Shown in pieces: positions 20,201 to 20,707 of a stretch of 20,707 nucleotides of DNA; the first letter of the stretch is position 1, and each line of letters begins with the position of its first letter. Position numbers and translations under genes: made by a program. The DNA comes from an uncultured Veillonellaceae bacterium. GTDB taxonomy: Bacteria; Bacillota; Negativicutes; Veillonellales; Dialisteraceae. The notes beneath the pieces are model-generated. The model was not told where the DNA came from. It did not search any database and worked only from the letters and a program-made list of their open reading frames with translations. The stretch spans positions 1-20,707 of the forward strand of contig CAUBUJ010000014.1 in assembly GCA_958439155.1 (NCBI GenBank), written 5' to 3'.

Positions 20201-20707
20201 CCGTACGCCATAAAAAAGTACAGGAAAGAGTGGAGAACCTTGCGGGCCCCCTTTAGGGGGGGATCTTTCGTCAAAATAGAAAGCTTGCACTATCACTGCC
20301 TGCGAAAGATCTCTCGACTCTGTGCATCAGAAGAGCGGTTATGGTCTCGTGCTATGTGCCCAGTATACGTCCGCTCGAGATGACTCAACGGTCGGAGCAT
20401 GCTTCGAATTGAACGTCATTTCGACTGGGCCCATTCTGCGATATGCGCCGCGCGTCATAAAAAAGTACAGGGAAGCGTGGAGGCCCCTTGCGGGCCCCCT
20501 TTAGGGTAAATCTTTTCTGACCGGTTCCAAATGCCGCCCATTTCATCCGCCCCAGCGGCGAAGCCGCATATAAAAAGGCCATTCCTATTTCCTCTTCCGA
20601 CTTCAGACTTCAGACTCCAGACCACGATTCCTCCCTCAATGATGCACTATCTGACCTCAGACCCCAGACCTCAGACCCTTACTGCCGCGCCTCGGGAGAC
20701 AGGCCAT
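20160..20707. repeat. Two module E copies around a 247-bp insert, then core copy 13
   Basis: Module E copies at 20160-20268 and 20409-20514 share GTCATTTCGAC, GGGCCCATTCTGCGATATGC and the GGCCCC hairpin. Relative to 18242, copy B carries 247 extra bases (20200-20446) flanked by these near-identical stretches. Core copy 13 is at 20561-20634, then GACCTCAGACC heptamers near 20656-20680. No gene is seen to the window end. Confidence 0.85.

Noticed and set aside
1..20707. tRNA, rRNA or SRP RNA genes
   Set aside because: No cloverleaf with TTCRANY-type T arm or conserved rRNA block was recognised in any gap.

Overview
The window most likely comes from a diderm Firmicute of the class Negativicutes (Veillonellaceae/Dialister/Megasphaera-like; genus not determinable by eye). 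The best evidence is the gene at 6657-8399: a signal peptide, one S-layer-homology (SLH) domain, a short coiled coil and a beta-barrel, the outer-membrane porin architecture typical of that class. The operon ylxM-ffh-rpsP-khpA-ylqD-rimM-trmD-(SPOUT RNA methyltransferase)-yebC and the DUF2922/DUF1659 pair fit Firmicutes. Coding DNA is GC-rich; promoters are ordinary sigma-A type.

Layout. 1-1385: ECF transporter S component (+) and a possible free-standing small RNA (-). 1386-4202: two lipoprotein substrate-binding proteins (-), an amino-acid type and a peptide/nickel type, each with its own terminator and promoter and no permease nearby. 4203-5758: 1.5 kb with no convincing gene, filled with mosaic repeats. 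5759-8508: a TauE/SafE permease (+) convergent with the SLH porin (-). 8618-10094: small (-) genes of phage/plasmid-like size (DUF2922, DUF1659, two unknowns, and a separately promoted 71-aa unknown). 10120-10720: mosaic repeats. 10774-16606: the nine-gene SRP/ribosome-maturation operon (-), driven by a consensus promoter with a very short leader. 16670-20707: two nucleotide-identical copies of a second TauE/SafE gene (-) embedded in dense mosaic repeats.

The unusual part is the intergenic DNA. Almost every non-coding gap over 150 bp is built from a few modules: tandem heptanucleotide arrays of several sequence families that share a 7-nt register, a roughly 45-nt core carrying a GC-rich mini-hairpin, and two longer modules (called E and F here). 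I count 13 copies of the heptamer-plus-core element in 20.7 kb. Two cassette sites lie inside the ribosome-maturation operon, where they read as intrinsic-terminator-like hairpins on the coding strand, and the tauE duplication starts and ends in heptamer arrays. No transposase, integrase, CRISPR array, tRNA or rRNA was seen. Family names come from reading translations; no search was run.
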